Part shown: positions 60,514 to 64,000 of the stretch, in pieces | How positions within the stretch are numbered: the first letter of the stretch is position 1 | How the letters are laid out: each line of letters starts with the position of its first letter | NCBI RefSeq assembly: GCF_008014745.1 | Contig: NZ_VPFD01000026.1 | Coordinates: 42,404-106,403 of the forward strand | Reading direction: 5' to 3' | DNA length: 64,000 bases | DNA from: Massilia arenae | Lineage (GTDB): Bacteria; Pseudomonadota; Gammaproteobacteria; Burkholderiales; Burkholderiaceae_D | Made by a program: the position numbers and the translations under genes | Notes under the pieces: generated by a model | Database searches by the model: none | Seen by the model: only the letters and a program-made list of their open reading frames with translations | Told to the model about the DNA's origin: nothing

Positions 60514-60584
60514 GGCGGTTCTTTATACGGTTTTTATGGCTGCGCCGCTAGAGTGGCGGGCAACCCAACTCCGGCATCGCCACC

Positions 60585-62114
60585 ATGACCACGCACTCCA
60601 CGAATTCTTCCGAGTCTGATCCCGACAGCGAAATGCGAACGCGCCGCCTGGTGGTCGTCGACCAGGCGCGGGACTGGCGCACGCCCGATGGCGATTGCAC
60701 CGTGATCGAGGCCGACGACTTCCTGGCGGGATGTGCGTCCGACGAGGGCGCACTGGTGATCAACCTGTGCGGCAGCTACAAATACCTGTCGGTCGGCTAC
60801 TACTGCTCGCTGATGGCGCAGGCCAGGGGGCAGCAGGTGCTGCCGTCGGTGAAGACCATCAACGACCTGTCGCGCAAGGCGATCTATACCCTCGACACGG
60901 TTGAACTCGACCGTGCGCTGAACGAGGCGCTCGGCGGCGCCGGCGGCGTGCCGATGCCGGTCGCGTTCTCGCTCGATATCCGTTTCGGCACGACCGACTA
61001 CACGCCGCTGGCCGGCCTGGCGCGCAGCATCTTCGACACCTTCCCGGCGCCGCTGCTGCGGGTCGACTTCGCACGCGGCGACGCATGGCATATCGTGGCG
61101 ATCCGGATGCAGGGCCCGGGCGCGCTGGGCGGCACGGAACGCAGCGCCTGCGAGGCATTGGCAGCCGCCTGGGAAGGCTTGCCGCGGCGCGCGCCGGCCG
61201 CACGCCGCTACCGCTATCGCATCGCCATGCTGCATGACGCGCACGAGGAGCTGGCGCCGAGCAATCCAGGCGCGCTGGCGCGCTTCGCCGCCGTGGGGCG
61301 CGAACTGGGCCTCGAGGTCGCGCCGGTGTCACGGCTGGATTTCTCGCGCCTGGCCGAATTCGACGCCCTGTTCATCCGCGAGACCACCGCCATCAATTAC
61401 CACACCTATCTGTTCGCGAAAAAGGCCGAAAGCGAGGGACTGGTGGTGATCGACGACCCGTCCTCGATCCTGCGCTGCACCAACAAAGTGTATCTTGCCG
61501 ACCTGCTGCGCCGGCACGATATACCCACGCCGCTGACCTTGACCCTGCAAAAGGCCGATGCCGGCGCGCTGGCCGCCATCGAGGCCAACATCGCCTATCC
61601 GATGGTGCTCAAAATCCCGGACGGCGCCTTTTCGCGCGGCGTCGTGAAGGTGCGCGATGCGGATGAATTCAGGAGCGTGGCGCAGGAACTGCTGCGGCAG
61701 TCGGCCCTGATCCTGGTGCAGGAATACCTGTACACCGATTTCGACTGGCGCATCGGGGTGCTGAACCGGCAAGCCATCTTCGCCAGCAAGTACTTCATGT
61801 CGAAAGGCCACTGGCAGGTCGCCAAGCGCGACGCCAGCGGCAAGGCCGAATTCGGCATGGCGGCCGCGGTGCCGCTGGGCGAGGCGCCGCCCAAGCTGCT
61901 CGACTACGCGCTGCGGGCGGCCAACCTGATCGGTGACGGCCTGTATGGCGTGGACATGAAGATGACGCCGCGCGGGCCGGTGGTGATCGAGGTGAACGAC
62001 AATCCGAACATCGATGCCGGCGCCGAGGACAGCGTGCTGGGCGACGAACTGTACCGGATCGTGCTGCGCGACTTCGTGCGCCGCCTGGATCTGCTGCACG
62101 GGGTGAATCCCTAA
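60585..62114 (+). CDS. RimK-family ATP-grasp ligase
   Basis: A 509-residue protein: an N-terminal RimK-associated region of about 200 residues (VINLCGSYKYLSVGYYCSLMAQARGQQVLPS near 58-88), then an ATP-grasp ligase from about residue 280 with LFIRETTAINYHTY, DDPSSILRCTNKVYLADLL, YPMVLKIPDGAFSRGVVKV, and the metal-binding VVIEVNDNPNIDAG near the end. ATP-grasp enzymes of this group join amino acids or peptides to a carboxylate (RimK adds glutamates to S6). The substrate here is not assignable. It ends at the edge of box E, immediately upstream of the MarR gene. Confidence 0.82.
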   Translation: MTTHSTNSSESDPDSEMRTRRLVVVDQARDWRTPDGDCTVIEADDFLAGCASDEGALVINLCGSYKYLSVGYYCSLMAQARGQQVLPSVKTINDLSRKAIYTLDTVELDRALNEALGGAGGVPMPVAFSLDIRFGTTDYTPLAGLARSIFDTFPAPLLRVDFARGDAWHIVAIRMQGPGALGGTERSACEALAAAWEGLPRRAPAARRYRYRIAMLHDAHEELAPSNPGALARFAAVGRELGLEVAPVSRLDFSRLAEFDALFIRETTAINYHTYLFAKKAESEGLVVIDDPSSILRCTNKVYLADLLRRHDIPTPLTLTLQKADAGALAAIEANIAYPMVLKIPDGAFSRGVVKVRDADEFRSVAQELLRQSALILVQEYLYTDFDWRIGVLNRQAIFASKYFMSKGHWQVAKRDASGKAEFGMAAAVPLGEAPPKLLDYALRAANLIGDGLYGVDMKMTPRGPVVIEVNDNPNIDAGAEDSVLGDELYRIVLRDFVRRLDLLHGVNP

Positions 62115-62152
62115 TTAGGACTCCTTGACAAACCCGCGTGCTTTGCTATCCT
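62114..62152 (+). promoter_or_regulatory. MarR-type box E overlapping the marR promoter
   Basis: ATTAGGA-C-TCCTTGA (62114-62128) overlaps -35 TTGACA (62125-62130); -10 TATCCT at 62147-62152 with a 16-base spacer. Transcription would start about at the ATG (62160). Placement fits autorepression. Confidence 0.7.
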
Positions 62153-62159
62153 GAAGCAC

Positions 62160-62813
62160 ATGGACATCCAACCCGAAACCCCATGGGACAGCACGCCCGA
62201 CGTCTCCGCCCGCATCGTCACTGCCATCGGCCGCATCGCGACCGTGCTGCGCGCGGGCATGTGGGAAGTCTCGACCAGCGAAGGCCTCAATCCGGCCCAG
62301 GCCGAGATCCTGCACCTGCTGCAGCACCGCACGCGCGGCGTGCGCCTGTCGTGGCTGGCCAAGCAGCTGTCGATCTCGGCGGCCAGCGCCAGCGATTCGG
62401 TGGCCGCGCTGGTGGGCAAGGGCCTGGTGCGCAAGGCGCGCGCCGAGGACGACGGCCGTGCCACCGCGCTGCATCTCACGCCCGACGGCGAGCGGGTGGC
62501 AGAGCGCCTTGGCCATGCGCTCTCGTTCGCCGACAATGCGGCGTCGCGGCTGGCGTCAAGCCAGCAGGTGCAGATGCTCACAGGCCTGTTCAAGCTGATC
62601 GCTGAACTGCAGAAGACCGACCGCTTCCCCGAGCTGCGCGCCTGCCTGTCGTGCCGCCACTTCGAGGCCAATAAATACCCGGGCGCCGAGGTGCCGCACC
62701 ACTGCGCACTGGTGGGGGCGCCGCTGCCGATTTCCTTCCTGCGCATCGATTGCGCCGAGCACGAGCCGACCGATCCTGTCACCCAGCAGCGCAACTGGGC
62801 CATCTTCGCCTGA
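62160..62813 (+). CDS. MarR-family regulator with a four-cysteine C-terminal segment
   Basis: A 217-residue protein. Residues about 44-117 form the MarR winged helix (LNPAQAEILHLLQHRTRG, LSWLAKQLSISAASASDSVAALVGKGLV, DDGRATALHLTPDGERVAERL). Residues about 160-200 add CLSCRHF (Cys162, Cys165), HHC (Cys182) and DCAEHE (Cys198), spacing that could bind zinc or an Fe-S cluster or sense oxidants by disulfide formation. Typical MarR proteins end near residue 150. It starts about 8 bases after its own -10 box, implying a leaderless mRNA. Boxes A-E with the same palindrome are its likely operators. The link is inference. Confidence 0.82.
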   Translation: MDIQPETPWDSTPDVSARIVTAIGRIATVLRAGMWEVSTSEGLNPAQAEILHLLQHRTRGVRLSWLAKQLSISAASASDSVAALVGKGLVRKARAEDDGRATALHLTPDGERVAERLGHALSFADNAASRLASSQQVQMLTGLFKLIAELQKTDRFPELRACLSCRHFEANKYPGAEVPHHCALVGAPLPISFLRIDCAEHEPTDPVTQQRNWAIFA

Positions 62814-62824
62814 GGGGGGACACC

Positions 62825-63547
62825 ATGAGTTCATTTCAGGCGCGCCCGATCGAGGCGCTCTTGAGTGGCCGCGCGCGCATGATCGGCACGCCCGGCACGC
62901 TCGAGGTCCTGAGCGGTATCGGCAAACAGGCGCGCCATGGCGCCCTGTGGCTGGCGCTCGATGGCCTCGAGGGTGACGAGCAGGGCGACCGGGTCTACCA
63001 CGGCGGTCCCGAGAAGGCGCTGCACCACTACGCGTTCGAGCATTACCCGCATTGGCGCGCCTGGTATCCGGACAGCCCGGTGCCTTATCTTGCCGGGGCG
63101 TTCGGCGAAAACGTGTCGACCGTCGGCATGAGCGAGCGCGAGGTGCACGTGGGCGACGTGTTCCGGGTCGGAGAGACGCTGGTGCAGGTGTCGCAAGGGC
63201 GCCAGCCTTGCTTTCGCGTCAACCTGCGCTTCGCCCGGCCGGATGCGGCGCTGGCGCTGCAGGCCAGCGGCCGCACGGGCTGGTACTACCGCGTGCTGCG
63301 CGAGGGCTGGCTGGCGGCGGGCGACGCGTTCGAGCTGGTCGATCGGCCGTGTCCCGACTGGCCGCTGGCGCGCGCGATCGCGGCCATGTTCCCGGACGAT
63401 GCCCGGGCGCCCGGCCTGCGTGAGGAATGGATCGAGGCGTCCCGGCTGGCGCCGCTGGCAGAGCGCTGGCGCACGACCTTCGAGCGGCGCCAGGCGAGCG
63501 GGAAGGTCGAGGACTGGAGCCTGCGGCTGAACGGCCCACCGACGTAA
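62825..63547 (+). CDS. MOSC domain protein (YiiM-like)
   Basis: A 240-residue MOSC-domain protein: SGIGKQARHGALWLALDGLEGDEQGDRVYHGGPEKALHHYAFEHYPHW (about 24-71), GAFGENVSTVGMSEREVHVGD (about 89-109) and QGRQPCFRVNLRF with the conserved Cys (about 124-137), the presumed molybdenum-cofactor sulfur ligand. YiiM-type proteins reduce N-hydroxylated bases such as 6-hydroxylaminopurine. ATG 62825 follows GAGGGGGGAC, 11 bases after the marR stop, so it is co-transcribed with the regulator. Confidence 0.85.
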   Translation: MSSFQARPIEALLSGRARMIGTPGTLEVLSGIGKQARHGALWLALDGLEGDEQGDRVYHGGPEKALHHYAFEHYPHWRAWYPDSPVPYLAGAFGENVSTVGMSEREVHVGDVFRVGETLVQVSQGRQPCFRVNLRFARPDAALALQASGRTGWYYRVLREGWLAAGDAFELVDRPCPDWPLARAIAAMFPDDARAPGLREEWIEASRLAPLAERWRTTFERRQASGKVEDWSLRLNGPPT

Positions 63548-63634
63548 AAATTACCTGGCGCGCATGCCTTGCAGTTTTCGCCAGACGTCCGCTATAATGC
63601 GGCCTCGCTTACGCGACCACGCAACACCGATTCA

Positions 63635-63724
<90 letters not shown>

Positions 63725-63733
63725 AGTAGCATG

Positions 63734-63759
63734 AAAAAGCCACCGCAAGGTGGCTTTTT
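63734..63759 (+). terminator. Rho-independent terminator after the second tRNA-Ser
   Basis: An 11-bp perfect stem AAAAAGCCACC-GCAA-GGTGGCTTTTT, the same element as at 39061-39088 with one A/T pair less. Confidence 0.9.
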
Positions 63760-63782
63760 TCATTCCGGAACGTCACAGAGGA

Positions 63783-63842
63783 GTAGGGCGCCTGCGCGCC
63801 CTACGTGTGGGGATTCGAAGGGCATCGCGTACTCGCGATGCC
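63783..63842. repeat. Two perfect GC-rich hairpins downstream of tRNA-Ser
   Basis: GTAGGGCGC-CTGC-GCGCCCTAC at 63783-63804 and GGCATCGCG-TACT-CGCGATGCC at 63821-63842, each with a 9-bp perfect stem and a 4-base loop. They look like dispersed palindromic elements inserted between the tRNA and the 3'-end scar. No gene is seen from 63725 to the window end. Confidence 0.55.
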
Positions 63843-63861
63843 GCGGCCTGCAGGATGTAGG

Positions 63862-63911
63862 CGAATCCCACCCTCTCCGCCAGGCAGCATGAAAAAAGCC
63901 ACCGCAAGGTG
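63862..63911 (+). repeat. Partial copy of the tRNA-Ser 3' end (attachment-site-like scar)
   Basis: CGAATCCCACCCTCTCCGCCA (63862-63882) is an exact copy of the last 21 bases of the tRNA. It is followed by GCATGAAAAAAGCCACCGCAAGGTG as behind the true gene, then breaks off. This is the form expected of an att site left when an element integrates in or leaves the tRNA 3' end. Confidence 0.7.
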
Positions 63912-63913
63912 TA

Positions 63914-63947
63914 ATGCCGTTCAGTTAAGACTGAGCGGCATTTTTCT
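63914..63947 (+). terminator. Rho-independent terminator
   Basis: Stem ATGCCG-T-TCAG / CTGA-G-CGGCAT around a TTAAGA loop, followed by a T-rich tract (63941-63950). It starts right at the break point of the tRNA 3'-end copy. Confidence 0.75.
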
Positions 63948-64000
63948 TTTCAGGTGTTGTAAACGCTAGCTGAGGCTGTTAACCTGCGTCACCATGTTTG

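Overview
The window is high-GC and densely coding. Gene content, the malonate decarboxylase arrangement, a clade-3 catalase and nhaA/ars neighbours suggest a beta-proteobacterium of the Burkholderiales, most likely Oxalobacteraceae (Massilia-like). That placement is inference from gene families, not a search result.

Layout. 0-8.2 kb (minus strand): a Liv-type ABC importer (livM, livH, livF, livG, binding protein), an alpha/beta hydrolase and a TonB-dependent receptor, with a divergent LysR gene. Together they look like an uptake and hydrolysis route for an unknown compound. 9.5-18.2 kb: malonate decarboxylase locus, mdcR followed by matC-mdcACDEGBH, converting malonate to acetate and CO2. 18.2-24.6 kb: a small ORF with its own promoter and terminator, an exported acetamidase-family protein, an arylsulfatase relic, a FemAB-like acyltransferase, and nadE linked to a PII gene. 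24.6-26.5 kb: an AT-rich foreign island with a DUF262 gene coupled to a HEPN gene that carries an in-frame stop. 26.5-38.9 kb: largely conserved genes (TRIC-type channel, DUF1176, bacteriophytochrome kinase, Smr protein, trxB, ftsK, lolA, rarA, serS).

A tRNA-Ser(CGA) at 39.0 kb and an identical copy at 63.6 kb bracket about 24.6 kb of accessory character. The bracketed genes include a DUF262/HNH (GmrSD-like) gene, a truncated coupled partner fused to a lysE pseudogene, nhaA behind a strongly structured leader, a divergent ars locus (arsR / arsC-arsB-arsH-arsN), a DASS transporter, and pta-ackA-fabI. Both tRNA genes are followed by partial copies of their own 3' end, like old integration scars.

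The most coherent new-looking system is at 53-62.2 kb. Five copies of a palindrome of the form RTTAGGANTCCT(A/T) lie in front of a thioredoxin-like gene, the catalase gene katA, an unannotated structured RNA, an ahpD-thioredoxin operon, and a MarR-family gene whose protein ends in four spaced cysteines. The MarR promoter and the RNA promoter share the same architecture, with the palindrome overlapping a TTGACA -35 box. This suggests one autoregulated redox regulon that includes a small RNA. An ECF sigma/anti-sigma pair with a periplasmic catalase-like peroxidase lies inside the same region.
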